From Mesostigma viride (Eukaryota > Streptophyta > Mesostigmatophyceae > Mesostigmatales > Mesostigmataceae): a DNA stretch of 64,000 nucleotides. The translations under genes and the position numbers were made by a program. Below, piece by piece: positions 45,059 to 56,672 of the stretch. The notes beneath the pieces are model-generated. The model saw nothing but the letters and a program-made list of their open reading frames with translations. It made no database searches and was not told where the DNA came from. The stretch spans positions 1 through 64,000 of the forward strand of contig RPFO01000506.1 of NCBI GenBank assembly GCA_009746045.1. Reading direction: 5' to 3'. Every line of letters begins with the position of its first letter. The first letter of the stretch is position 1.

Positions 45059-46125
45059 AACCACCACTCAGTTGGACAGCCTACACGAGCTTTCACCAAC
45101 AAAGCCGGACATGTCAAACTACCAGTGAAGATTCGCTTTTTGCACCCGAGTGGGTTGAGAGCCCACTACTCGTCTAGCCACTAAATCGGCACATGCCAAA
45201 CCAGCCACTTCAGGCTAGCTTCAACCATGGTTGAACCACCGTCAATATGAGCGGCTCAACACATGTAGTGAACGTTGGAACTGATGGGAAGCACAGATGT
45301 CCACCGGGGGAAGTGATGGCACCACGGCTCCATCGCAAGCAAGGGCCACTAGACCTACTGTCCACACCATGATGGCTGATTGAGCTTCAAACGTTGCCAA
45401 GAATTATGATGATGGCACCACTGATATGCCACATCCTTGATGATAAGTGTAGCAATAGTAGCCGGGCCGCAGCAGCAAGAAGATATGTCGCATGCAGCGC
45501 CACGTAGGTCCGTCCACCATGCGCCGCACCTGCAAGTGTGGAGACTAGGGCATGGTTGCATGTCTGGGGGTGGCCTTGTACATTTGGGAGGAGTTGGCGC
45601 CACATGTATAAGTAACGCAAAGAAACCAAGAACTCAAGTCCATCGTTGAAAGAAAATACACACATGAGATTCAAGGCCACATCTCACGATCATGGAGGCA
45701 GCCAACAAGCACTACAATGGACACCACAACTCCAACATTCCATTATAGTGCTTAAAGCCAAACACCGCAAAATGTTCGGGAGCAAGACAATGGCCCGGCA
45801 CATATGTTTGAGATACTCACATTACACTACGGCAAGAAGATGTTCAATGTTGATACGAAGTTTTATGGCCGAGGAAACGCACCAACTTACAACAAACACA
45901 GATGAAATGTAGCCAGGATACACATGTTGTCCCGCTTAGGATTGTTAACGTGAAGATGGATGTGCCGCAAAGGATGTAGGCAGCCTGTGGTGCATAGAAG
46001 TTGCACCTTCCCTAATGCACATAGCAAGCGCTGCCATGCTAGCAACATTGCCAGCAAATACCTCCAAATGATCCATGAGGGCATTGACCTCGTGAAGGTG
46101 CATTGAGGTTGCAGTTTCATATTCG
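45059..46125. other. MULE interior; no gene recognised
   Basis: Short frames on both strands show no domain. I see nothing that looks like the DDE catalytic part of a MULE transposase. Confidence 0.4.
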
Positions 46126-46126
46126 C

Positions 46127-46945
46127 TCATGGGAGTTGGGGTTGCGAAGAAGCACTGCCAACACTTGGAGCAGACGCGGCATTGCTAGGGCAGTTGCCGT
46201 GACCAAGAGAAGCAACGAACCCGCCCCGGGCCCGGGCCCGCTTCGGAGTACCCGTAGCCTCACCGACAACGCTTCCACCAAGAGTTGCAGAGACCTTGCG
46301 TTTTGACGTGGGTGGCTCGTTGGGATGGTGTGCTCTTTGTTTACGTGGTTGTTTTCCCCGACCACGGGGTGGAGGACCTAAAGGGTTTTCTACCAAGCGA
46401 GCAGCACTTCCATCCCCTCCCGGCTGACTCACCTGACTTGATGGCAGTCTCTTCTGCTGCCAGTATGACTTACAATGCCTGAGAAAATCCGAGCCACAAC
46501 GACCCTCATGCGCCAAAGAAGCCCATGCCTTCATGTGAGCGAGAATGTCAGTATACGTAGGCTCCGTGCCTTGAGCGACATCCACGTTGACATCATCATC
46601 ACGGCTGTTCTCAGGGTGTACAGTTACCATCTGTTGGAATTGTAGCTGGCTCTCAATAGTGTCCGGCTTGGGTTGCTTCCACCTATCGCACACCAATTGC
46701 ATCGGCACCTGCTTGCACTGATGAAGATGCACCTCAACGGCTAAACAATGGCGGCATGGGAGGCCTACAAAGGTTGGAAATTGGCATGTGCACTCCAAAA
46801 CATGGCCGTCCTCCCCGGTCGTAACCAAACGTTCCTTTGATTATTTTCCCGCCTTGTACAACGGCGTGGTGGCCAGGTTCTTTCTTACGCCACGTTCAAA
46901 ATCACCGTTCATAAACACTTTACGCGGCCGCCTTGGCATGGTATG
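46127..46945 (-). pseudogene. MULE transposase C-terminal part with SWIM zinc finger
   Basis: The frame can begin at an ATG near 46942 just inside the right TIR ('MPRRPRKVFMNGDFERGVRK') and meets an in-frame stop after 'TTPLYKAGK'. It then continues (46828-46127) with 'VLECTCQFPTFVGLPCRHCL', a CxC...CxH SWIM finger. A Lys/Arg/Pro-rich tail follows. SWIM fingers sit downstream of the catalytic domain in MULE and FAR1-type transposases. Here only about 40 codons lie between the start and the finger, so the catalytic DDE domain is absent. The copy therefore cannot move itself. Confidence 0.75.
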
Positions 46946-46972
46946 GCCCATAGGCCGCCATCTTGACCCACG

Positions 46973-47187
46973 AGTATGAGCCAGTAGGCTGCGCTTTCCG
47001 TTCGTTTCGTCCCTGATCACAATGTTTCCGGCTCATGCCGCCGCGTCTGCAAGCGTTACCCGTATTTATCAGCCCACACCGTTCCTTTCACAAGCGTTAC
47101 CCGTATTTATCGACGCGTACCGTAGCCTCTCGTCATTGTCATCTGTCATCGGGTGCGCCCAGCACCGGGTGCGATTTCCAAAAACCC
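46973..47187 (-). repeat. MULE right terminal inverted repeat
   Basis: The complement of 37841-38055, ending CCAAAAACCC at 47187 and followed at once by the 9-bp duplication gcctttcgg. Confidence 0.88.
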
Positions 47188-47556
47188 GCCTTTCGGACAG
47201 CAAGATTGTACGGTTAAGCCGCCGATACTTCATGCGCTAATGTCGCCGCGCCGCCCGTGCAACGGAGTTTTCGGGGAAATGGGTACATATATTTATTATC
47301 CGTGAACGGAGTTTCATTTTAAAAGTTCAGGGAAACATGAACGATTTGACTAGATTTCCGGGTAAATGGGTATTTTATATTAACCAATAGGAATATCGTT
47401 AGGTTAAGAGGTACCACGTATCGACCAGCTGTTCCCAACTGTACGATTTTACTAGATTCTAAACCAATAGCAGCAAGCAACAAGGGTATGCCTCGCACGC
47501 TAATTGGATTACACTAAAGGGCCTCTACCGGAATCTGCGATGCGCTTAATATTTTA

Positions 47557-50500
47557 TTGAGCTTTTGACAGATCTGTAAAGTTAGGGCAGGGTTAGGGCC
47601 CGAAAAATACAGATGGCTAGGCGTATATGCAGATCTGTTTTTTTATTACAGATCTGTACGTAAACTCCGACGTAATGCCTTTACGTCTTCGAGACTCGTC
47701 CCGGGCCATGCATGCGGGCGGTGCGGCACAAATACCTGAAAATTAGCCAAAATTAGTCAGCCATGGTTTTAAAAGTAAGCTAATGGAATTTTAAGGCATG
47801 GTAAAACCAGTCCTGAAAAGCTAGCATCCCAGTTTTCTCGCGTGTAGATTGTTTGCTTTCTCGACATTTTGTTCGGACGCGAGTGCATTATCACGGGAAG
47901 CATTACGATTGGTAGGCAACGATGTCGACGTACGTGAAGCCTCTGCTCTATGACGGGAAGGCATCTGGCGTTGCTGCAACTGGAATCAGGCCAGTGCCAT
48001 GTTCGGCACCGTGCACGCGGAAATAAGGCGCCGTCACGTTAGATAGCACTGCTGAGGACGAGCTGCGCCTGCCTGCCCATATTTACCGAGTTTTTCTCGC
48101 ATCGCACTGCAGTATTGCTGGCCAGACTTTGCTGCCTTTATGCCCGACAGATTGGTTCACGAACCGTTTTAATTTGCTGCGTGCGTGGCTCCTGCCCTTC
48201 CATGGCAATGTTTGTAATTTCGCACTTTTTCGTTGTGATTGTTGGCACATACTACATAGCCATGCACATGACATACTGCATGAAGGTCGCAAAGTTAGGT
48301 ATAGTTTCTGTTTGTAAATCCTGACGTTATTGCTTCACACACGCTTCCTTGCAATGAAGGCCCTGGCCGAAGCTCGTTGCTTGCCAAAGCCTTCTTGTGT
48401 TGAACAGCGGTTCTCAGTGGGCACATGAAAGAGACGTTGCCAGGCATTGTAAGATTTCCAACCACACGCTTGTCCTGTAACCATGCAATTCATTCCATTT
48501 GCGTTATGAAGCTGGCAGCTTGTGAGCCTGCAACCATTAATTGCAGTTTGGCACATGTTACAACAAGTAGGCTCCTTGAATTTAGGCTGCTTTCTCGCTT
48601 ATTTTTGCTGATGCTACAGGCAACTTTGGACTTTACACGAACTTGAGTCCCACCCGCATCCAGCCCCCCCAATCATCCATCCACTCCGTCCCTACCCACC
48701 CAATTATACCACCGTCTTCCCGCCCACTCTTGAACTAATCAGCGCAATTACCCCCCAGCCCAAGACACAGGCAAATGCCCATGTAGCCACCCATGTGCGC
48801 GTGCAAAGAGACACTCAACTAGCTAGGCTGCATATACTTGCCATGGGGGCATAACAGGTGCATGGGCGCAGGTGCACATGCAGGCCCGCAGGCATGCACA
48901 CAAGCAGGCAGGCAGGCACGCAGGCAGGCTGACAGATGGGTGGGCAGATAGGCGGGTGGCAGACAATGAATCAATGATGCAGGCGGGCAGGCGGGAGGAT
49001 GGGCAGAAAGTTGGGTGGACAGGCGAGTAAGAAGGTCGTTGGGTCCAAGCAACCAGTTTATTGGTGATGGATTAATGTATGTGGCGCATGTGTGCAAGTC
49101 TGCCTGTGTTTGTGTGCGTTTGTATGCATGTGCACGTGTGCTCGTGGGTGTGTGCACATTTGTGTGCATGTGTGTTCTGACGACGATGTGTGTGTTAGTG
49201 TGTGCGCATGTGTTAGCGTGCATGTGCGCACGTGGGTGTGACGGTGTGTGCATGTGTGCATGTGTGCGTGTGTGCATGTGTGCATGTGTGCATGTGTGCG
49301 TGTGTGCGTGTGTGCGTGTGTGCGTGTGTGCGTGTGTGCGTGTGTGCGTGTGTGCGTGTGTGCGTGTGTGCGTGTGGGCGTGTGGGCGTGTGTGTGCATG
49401 TGTGTGTGCTGGGGGGTAGGATGGATAGGGAAAACAAAGAGTGAAAAATGCAAGGTGTGGGGGAGTTCAATGTTTCACCTCGTGGCAAAAGTCATTGTGC
49501 CTACCGCGTGTATTGACAAGCAGCTGTGGGCACGGTTGCAGCAAGTGAGTACACGCCAAGGGCCTAGACGGTTCATGCACTAGCACACAGCCAGTGGGAC
49601 GAAACATCTGCACATATTACTTGGGTTCATCAATTCTGCACATTACCGGCTTGGGTTCATCAACTGAATTCTGCACCTTCCACTTGCATGGCTCATGGTT
49701 TCAATCGCTGCTCAATTGACAGAAAATGCACAGGCCATCAACATTCAGATATGTTAATCCTGAAAAGTGACCTTCCACACCAGGAGAATGAAGGTCGATG
49801 CTGCTTTGACGCATGAGCCTAATCCACGTGCTCTCGGAGGTCTCCACCTCGGCAGGAGCACCTGCAGGCGTCGTGGCTCGCTTACCTCAAGCAATATGCG
49901 CATGCTGAAATCTACCGGGGTCTATGCAGAGTTACATTATCGGCCCGGACAAAGCACATCTTAAACCTTTCTCGGCAACGAAGCTCTGAGCAGCGCTATA
50001 TTGTCGTGGCCGGACTTCAATGTCGCCATTAAAATGTCAAAAGCTGTTTGATTCGTCCAAGGAAAATGCGTGCATGGTGGACAGATAATAAGATGCCCGG
50101 GCGTATAGACATGACAAGCAACTGCTTAGATGGCGCTCCTCGCGTTTTCCCTCGACTCAGTTCGTAATGGCGCCTAATCCAATGCAGCCAATGCACGTGG
50201 GTGTGACCAGAATACAGAGCCTAGTGCACGCGGCAATATTGTTTGGTCTGTCGCACAATTGCTGTTGTGTTTGCAATTATTCTGCTCGCTCAGATGCAGC
50301 ATTAACTTCGGCTTGATTTCTTAATTACCCTCGTGTGCAGGTCATATGGCTGACATTCCTCTAGCTTTCGTACAGTAGCCATGGCTGAATTTTGCTTCCA
50401 GGTACTGAACAAGTGAACACGGCCTGCACCTCGACCCCCGAAGACGTAAAGGCATTACGTCGGAGTTTACGTACAGATCTGTAATAAAAAAACAGATATG

Positions 50501-50562
50501 CATATACGCCTAGCCATCTGTATTTTTCGGGCCCTAACTTTACAGATCTGTCAAAAGCTCAA
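47557..50562. mobile_element. possible TIR element of 3.0 kb
   Basis: Arms at 47557-47691 and 50439-50562 are inverted copies that begin TTGAGCTTTTGACAGATCTG. They differ by one 11-bp duplication (GGGCAGGGTTAGGGC in the left arm) and about one base. Each arm holds several AGATCTGTA words. I found no target duplication, so this may be one old TIR element or two separate insertions of a smaller one. No transposase is recognisable in the 2.7 kb between the arms, which hold a TG-rich microsatellite. Confidence 0.55.
49080..49412 (+). repeat. (TGTGCG/TGTGCA)n microsatellite
   Basis: A TG-alternating tract with regular CG or CA steps. The long Cys/Val/Arg and His/Thr frames across it are artefacts of the repeat. 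Confidence 0.9.
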
Positions 50563-51525
50563 CTACTGTATCGGAACCGTATCGGGATGACAAGTGACTT
50601 CCGTTGACTCACCTGGAACAGCCTGGAACGCTGCCAACGAGCTATCGCCCACTCGGAATATCTCGTCTAGAAGATCTAGATCTGCTGGTTGTTGAGGCCG
50701 GGAGCGTGGAAGCACGCCAGAATCACTGGAAGGTGTCTCTGAGACTCCGACGCCATGCCAGTGATGCCACTTTAGAACCTGCAGGTCAGGTCTCTGGGGA
50801 GGAGACGTCCACATTAAGTAGATGCCACTACCTTTCATCGTTTGCGACCTTTTGCGACTTCAATTGAAGAGTCTCGTTGTGGAAATGAAACGGCAAAATG
50901 CACTGATAAATGTTCTTTCACGATTGGTTGGAAAGGGTCAAACCCGTTTTCCTGGAACGGCACGTCATGTCGCCTGACGGCCAAGCGCCACTGCTTGCTT
51001 GGCTGCCCATCGCGAACTTATAGGGCGGTTTGTTACCAAATGCCAGTTACAATAAATTCCCGACCGAGAGGACGGTTGTGGAACGCTTGTCGGAACTCGG
51101 CACCGTGCGCCTGGTCCATCACACGTGCCACATCGGCTCGCTCTCCTGGTAACATTTATTCCCTTTTGCGTAGATGCTTCCTATACCGTGGTAGTCGATT
51201 GGCGTTATCTCTGGCAAAAAGTGTAGGTTTGTGCTGGCACGCTCCGAGATATCAGGTGATCCTGCACGCATGATGTGCTAGCTAGTTAATTGAAATGGCT
51301 CATACAACGAGAACTTGACCTGCACCGGGCCATATCGAATTTTCCTTACCCATATAAAACGCATTTGCCGCAGCTAACGAGGCCGAAACGCGCTAGACAA
51401 CTTCCCAGGCATTCGAAGCATTCGACACTAGGGGAATGCTCTGCGTCTAGTTTATAGATATTCGAGGAAACGTCAGCTTAATTCTCTGCCTATTTTTTTT
51501 TTCTGAAAGCAGTCGTTCCTCGCGG
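50563..51525. other. no gene recognised
   Basis: A 143-codon frame (50842-51273) and shorter ones show no domain that I know. Exons of the candidate gene downstream could begin here, but I cannot support any. Confidence 0.3.
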
Positions 51526-52071
51526 ATGATGGGAATTATGAACGACTCAGTATGCATCGCGGCAGTTCATCATGTGGATGAGGCTCCGCGTCGCAGCACC
51601 GAGCTCATTGAAAGCACTGCAGAGTGCTCTAACGAAAACACCGTGTTGAACAGTATGCAGGTGAGGGTGCCGAGCGGGCAGGTCTTCAGTATTCCAGACG
51701 GCGCGTTGCGGACGCCAATGGGTATGATCCTAGCCCCGGAAGGCTCTATCAGAGAACGGCATCTGGACTGGCCTACCTTCAGGTATGTTTCTTGGATAGA
51801 TCACACGTGCAGCCATTTCATTTCGCAAACCGGGTGATCAAGTTGCTCTCCTTCCAGGTACGCGTTGCCGCGTAGCAGTAAGTCTCGTGGTGTCTTTTCG
51901 CTAAAACCGAAGCCCCGTTTCCTGGTGTCCTACTTTCCGTTTCTTTCCGTTTCTGCTGTCCTTCAGATTGCCCGACAATTCTTTGTGGAAGATCCCGCCC
52001 GGCTCGCGAGTCGATGGCTCGGGAGCGATCAAGCTTCCCACCAGCGCCGTGCTAGAGCCAGTGGCCGATCA
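51526..52071 (+). CDS. candidate spliced gene, unknown product
   Basis: A frame from ATG at 51526 ('MMGIMNDSVCIAAVHHVDEA') runs to 51782 and ends at a GTATGT donor. A pyrimidine-rich tract and CTTCAG precede 51967. Joining these restores one frame: '..HLDWPTF' R + 'LPDNSLWKIPPGSRVDGSGA' to a stop near 52071. The two parts echo each other ('GQVFSIPDGALRTPMGMILA' and 'NSLWKIPPGSRVDGSGAIKL'), which argues for real protein. A second acceptor (CTTCCAG before 51858) with a GTAAGT donor 20 bp later, and a possible third exon after CTCCCAG at 52177 ending before GTAAGA (about 52372), suggest more or alternative exons. I do not recognise the family. Confidence 0.35.
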
Positions 52072-52585
52072 TGCATGACGTGGCTGCGCAATTTTTCTGT
52101 AAAATACGACCGACATACTTCACTTGCAATTCCAGCCAAGTTGCTGTGATATGGTTGAAAATTATTTTTTCTCCCAGGGGCAGACTTGGATTTTAGCCTG
52201 CATAGCGGCATGCCGACAAAGCACATATTTGCCAACGTCACCCGCAGCTTGGACGCTGCTTTGACTGGCATGAGCGAAACGAGGTCGCAAGATACTCAGT
52301 GCTTCCTGCCTATGAGCAACACGATCATGCCATGCTGCAGCTTTCAGGCCACTGACTATACCTTTGAAAATGTAAGAAAAGAATGGGTGATTTGAGTGTG
52401 GCGCTACAGCAAGCCACATACATGTGCACTACCCAGCAAGGCACCATATGCGCTACCTGGCAAGGCTATGCCGCGCTCCAACCATTCGCAAGGTTGGGTA
52501 GTGCAATTTCCAGGTGTGGCGAAGATGCTGTGTTCTGAGTGTTCCCCAGTCTGGAGTCTCCAGTTACCAGTTCACGCCACCTTTG

Positions 52586-52734
52586 TATTCATTCATTCAT
52601 TCATTCATTCATTCATTCATTCATTCATTCATTCATTCATTCATTCATTCATTCATTCATTCATTCATTCATTCATTCATTCATTCATTCATTCATTCAT
52701 TCATTCATTCATTCATTCATCCATTCATTCATTC
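52586..52734 (+). repeat. (CATT)n microsatellite
   Basis: About 37 units of ATTC with a single CATC variant near 52718. Ile/His/Ser/Phe frames across it are artefacts. Confidence 0.95.
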
Positions 52735-52929
52735 ACGCGCCTCGGTTGGGAGAGTCACCAGGTACCAACTGGCCTTGAGTAGGTACCACCTTTGCATGGC
52801 CACTACCTTGGGTTAGTGGTGCATGTCTCATGCACCTAATGTATGCCAAACCAAAATGATCCGATGAGATATTGTAATTCCAAAAATGGTTACTCTACGT
52901 GCACATTCATTCATTCAGTCATTCATGGC

Positions 52930-55560
52930 GCTCTCTCGACCGTCTCACCGGACGGCGGGAAACGCAACCGGCTGGTCAACATCCCGGGCACCCCCAGTGA
53001 ACGCCTTGAGACTTGGTTCAGCTCCCAGGCCAAACTATCGGGGGCCCCTGGCCCGCCCCCCCTGCTTGACCCCGCTGCAGCTGCACGCCCTGCGGCCAGC
53101 CGAGGCGGCCCCATTGAGCCCCCGCCGGCGCCCACCAGCGAGACGGACTACCAGTGGTCCCACCGCTCTCCGCCCCCCTGCTGGATGGCCCCCACGACGA
53201 GTGGACTCCCCAGGAATGGGCTGCTGCCATCTCCACCCTCTGCAATGATGCTGCCATGGGAGTGGACAATATTTCACCGGAGGTGGTTAAGATGCCTGAG
53301 CTTGAGCCTTTCCTCCTGGGTGTTTGCAACCGGATTCTACGAGATGGCCTCCCCCCGCCGACGTATTGGAAGACCGCTGTCCGGGTCATGCTCTACAAGG
53401 GCAAGGGCCGTCCGCCGCAGATACTGGCAACTACCGCGGCGTATGCCTCCAAAGCTGCGTGCTGAAAGCCTTCATGCGTCTCCTGCTGAACCGCATGCGC
53501 GCCAGCCTCGATCCCACCCTAGGTGAGTCCCAGATGGGCTTCCGTGTTGGTCGCAATTGTGTTATGGTCACCATTACCGCGCGCCGCCTGATCAAGGAAG
53601 TGGGCCGCCTGGCCCCCGGCCTCTTGCCATTGCTATTGATCTTGGTGGATTACACCAAGGCATTCAATAGGGTTATATGGGACGCCCTGTGGGTGGTCCT
53701 TCACCTGTTCCGTGTCCCATCGTACATCGTTGAGATCATCATCCACCAGTTCTATGAAGGGTCCCAAGCCCAGGTCCGTACCGCCGACGGCGTCACTCCG
53801 GCGTTCCCTCTGCACACCGGGGTGTGGCAGGGCTGTGTGCGCTCTCCCCATAGATCTATTCATCATTATGGTGGACTATATTATGCGGCGTGCACAAGCC
53901 CGCTTCGCCAGGGTGGATCGAGGGGCGCCCGCCGGGAATCAGTCGAGGTCGCGGAGTACGCCAGCTACGGCGGGGTTGACCACCCTACCGCCTGAGCGAT
54001 CTGATCCGTAGTAGGCTACGCTGATGACACGACGCTCGTGGAAACCCCGGAGTCAGCCCAACTCTGGCTAGACAGCTTATCACTGGAAGCACGGGCGGTG
54101 GGGCTATGATCAGCAAGAAAACGGAGGTCATGGCCATCGGCTTCCCTGCTGGGATAGCCCCACCCACCCTCCTCTTGCTGGACGGCAGCCCCATCCCCCC
54201 GGCGACTCGCTTCAAGCTCCTTGGCAGCTGGCTTCCCTCCACGGCCGACGACATCAACACCCGCATTGGCCAGGCCTGGGCGGCCCTCCGCCGCCTCGAC
54301 AGGTTCTGGACCTGCCGCTACCTGAGCACTTGAGCGACGCAAGCGCATTCTGTTCAAGGCCCTTGTCCTCAGCATCTTCCGCCTTTTCGGCTCCGAGGCG
54401 TGGACCCTGGACCAGGCGCTGAGCCAGCAGCTTGACGGCACCGTCACTCGAATGCTCCGTCATATCCTCGGCGTCCGCTACCAAGAACGCCGCACCCGGG
54501 CCGAGCTCTACCGCGAGCTCCCTCTTGTCACCCATACCATCCGACACCGGCACACCGCCGCCTCCTCTTTGCCGGCCGTCTTGCCCGCACAGCTACCAGG
54601 TGAATACCGATGTGGGCCCTGCCGGGGGGCTTAAGGCGGGCCAACCAGGTAGACACTCTCCTCCTATGGCAGGGTCCCCTTGTCCCATCGCAACCCACTG
54701 GCAAACTTGCGCGCGCCCGGCACCGGCGCGGCGCGACCCGGACCTATGTGACACAACTGCTTGAAGATGCAGGGCTTCTGGGACTATCCGTACTCCGCAC
54801 CCGCATGATTGACAAGGAGTAATTAATTAATAATTAATAAGCACGTGACTGCGTCACGTGGGTGCCAATACAGAGTAAAGGAACCTTCAACCCTATATAC
54901 ACAGTGAGAAGGAGGGAGGGCGCCCTAGCTTCTCTCACTGCCGCAGGTGGGCAGGCCACAGAGCGCTCTCTCCACGGCATGGTGCCGGGGCGCAACACTG
55001 TGGGTGCAATACAACCAGTGCAATACCATAGGTAGGCTGACGCATAGCTTATGCTACAAATGTGAGGTGGGCTCAAGACGTCGGCTAATTAAGGCGCAAG
55101 CTGATGGCCACAAGGTGCCAGAGCTAATTGAAGGTACTATAACGCTGTGCGCTAATATCGTTTCAAGTGCTGTAATGCCTAAGCTATCCCATCATCGATT
55201 GCCCCCATCTAGACAACTAGCTGGAGTGCTCTATCCCGGGGAAGCCCGGGGGGGCTTCCACAGTTTCTTGTTGACGTAGAGGTCCCCGCCCCGCCAGTAC
55301 ACTTGGGGCTTCTCGGGGTTGGTCTTGTGGCGGATGTAGTGACAAGGAGTAATGGGCTGCCATCTGCGATAAGCACCTTCCTGAGGGGTATGCTCCTGTT
55401 TTCTCCCCACGGGCCCCGCGGCCCGTTGCTAGCCAGGGTAGAAGTCCGCAGGTGGAGGTTATTGGCCCTGAGGATATCTAGCCGCTACATGCACTACCGC
55501 CTCATCTGCCATTACAGTAGAGGACAGCTCGGATGAGGATTACATCCCCATCTAGTGGTT
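52930..55560 (+). pseudogene. LINE ORF2 with reverse transcriptase, interrupted
   Basis: The most complete RT copy. Reading on in changing frames: 'EWAAAISTLCNDAAMGVDNI', 'YWKTAVRVMLYKGKG', 'NYRGVCLQS', 'GFRVGRNCV', motif A 'LVDYTKAFNRV', motif B 'GVWQGCVRSP', motif C 'YADDTTLVE' near 54020, then 'ISKKTEVMAIG', 'FKLLGSWLPS', and a C-terminal part 'MLRHILGVRYQERRTRAELY', 'LLGLSVLRTRMIDKE'. Motif A has Asn where LINEs usually have Asp after AF. Several frame changes and stops show it is dead. The reading frame continues beyond the insertion at 54824-55339 with 'WAAICDKHLPEGY', aligning with 'KWAQVIEDN' of the 31.9-kb copy. The upstream endonuclease part is not recognisable. Confidence 0.85.
54824..55339 (-). 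mobile_element. 5'-truncated ORF1-type LINE with 14-bp TSD
   Basis: Inserted in the ORF2 copy and flanked by the perfect direct repeat tgacaaggagtaat at 54810-54823 and 55340-55353. On the minus strand it reads the last about 35 codons of an ORF1-type protein ('RHKTNPEKPKVYWRGGDLYV', compare 'QKPKVYWRGGDLMINHKMW' in copy B). About 380 bp of 3' UTR follow, then the hairpin CACGTGAC-GCA-GTCACGTG (54842-54860) and a TTATTAATTAATT tail. As in copies B and C, ORF1 is followed directly by UTR and tail with no ORF2. The hairpin core differs from the CTCC-CAAC-GGAG type. Confidence 0.85.
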
Positions 55561-56149
55561 GGGGAATGATGCAGACGATACTAGTTTAAACTCTTGTGTA
55601 ATTATTTTTTCTAATGAGATTAGCATAGTAGTACTCCGTGGCATGCCTTTGCGCATGACACGCAAGTACTTACACAATTACTTAGTCATTCATTCTCGTG
55701 TCTCGATCCATTGGGAGAGTCGCGGGTAACAAACTTCTTGAGTACGTACCTTTCATCCAGGTGTTTGATGCACAGCAAGATGGGGGCATGGGATCCCCCC
55801 CTTCTTTCGTTGCCTTGAAAGGTAGGCCACATGCAGGTTCAATTAACCTACTGCTCACGACCTCGATCACGTGCATGCATGTTAGCCTGCTGTATATATG
55901 CCCTATAACGAGTTGGTGACAGGCGCTACAACATCAAGTGCTTTTGGTTGTTATATTGTTTCCAGGACGATACATATTCATTGAGAATGATAATTTACGG
56001 AGGTGAGATGGGCATGCAACATAAGGAAAAACCCAAAAAGGATCTCGAAGAAGTGAAGAACCCTGAAGAAATTATTAGGAATCTGACACGGACATCCAAG
56101 GATCACGCCAGTTGCACAAGGTACAACTATAACTATGTACATCACAAAA

Positions 56150-56672
56150 CTACGACACGCGTCAACAGCGCTGCCGGCCCACCATGCAGGCCTGCTGGGA
56201 GGGATCGAGACCGCACGGGTCGCGACAAAGTCGCGGCCCGAGTGCGGCGGAATAACACATCAGCCATGGTGCGAGTGAGGGCAAGTGACAGGCGCTGCCG
56301 CCAATACGAGGACCACGTGCGGGCAGACCACGGGGCGGTCTGACCCTCGAGGTCGAGGCGGTCTTCACGGCGCTGGCAGCACTCGTGGAGAAACTCCGCC
56401 GTCTTGGGGCCCATGGCCCCGAACTCCTCATTAATTAAGGACAAAGGGGATGACCCGGTGCAGGGGCCCCACATTGCCGTAGGAGGCAAACTAGATTGTC
56501 GCGCTCAGCCACAGCGGCAGCAGCGCCGGCATCCACAGCCGCCCGGAGGATGTGGCGACCGGAGAGCGGCCGAGCCACGGAGACATCGATGAGCAGGTGG
56601 CAACCCTGCCCGTCGTAGTCAAGCACAGTAATGTCGGGGCGGGGGTTGCATGGGTGAGTAGAGGGCGGCCCC
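56150..56672 (-). pseudogene. LINE ORF2 C-terminal domain (unit 1)
   Basis: Minus-strand frames give 'RPDITVLDYDGQGCHLLIDV', 'SVARPLSGRHILRAAVDAGA', then with a frame change 'FVLEEFGAMGPKTAEFLHEC', 'RLSLALTRTMADVLFRRTRA'. The PD...D...IDVSV..PL pattern, an Ala-rich helix, F.P/E..G and a final 'RT/SLALTR..A..LFRR' order is what I know from the C-terminal end of many non-LTR retrotransposon ORF2 proteins. It is not contiguous with an RT here. Confidence 0.6.

Larger units (their letters stand above)
37841..47187. mobile_element. Mutator-like element (MULE), 9.35 kb, nested insertions
   Basis: Bounded by 215-bp inverted repeats (37841-38055 and 46973-47187) and by a perfect 9-bp direct repeat gcctttcgg at 37832-37840 and 47188-47196. 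A 9-bp duplication with TIRs above 100 bp is the hallmark of Mutator-like transposons. A minus-strand frame with a SWIM zinc finger, typical of MULE transposases, lies inside the right end. The interior has been invaded by a complete hAT (38436-42541), a LINE 3' end (43.40-43.91 kb) and MITE termini (43.16 and 44.05 kb). Without the hAT and one copy of its duplication the element is about 5.2 kb. No catalytic transposase core is visible, so it is a non-autonomous or deleted copy. Confidence 0.88.

Noticed and set aside
44842..45177. Gly/Arg/Ala-rich protein at 44.84-45.18 kb
   Set aside because: It is a translation of a CGG-rich block, open on both strands.
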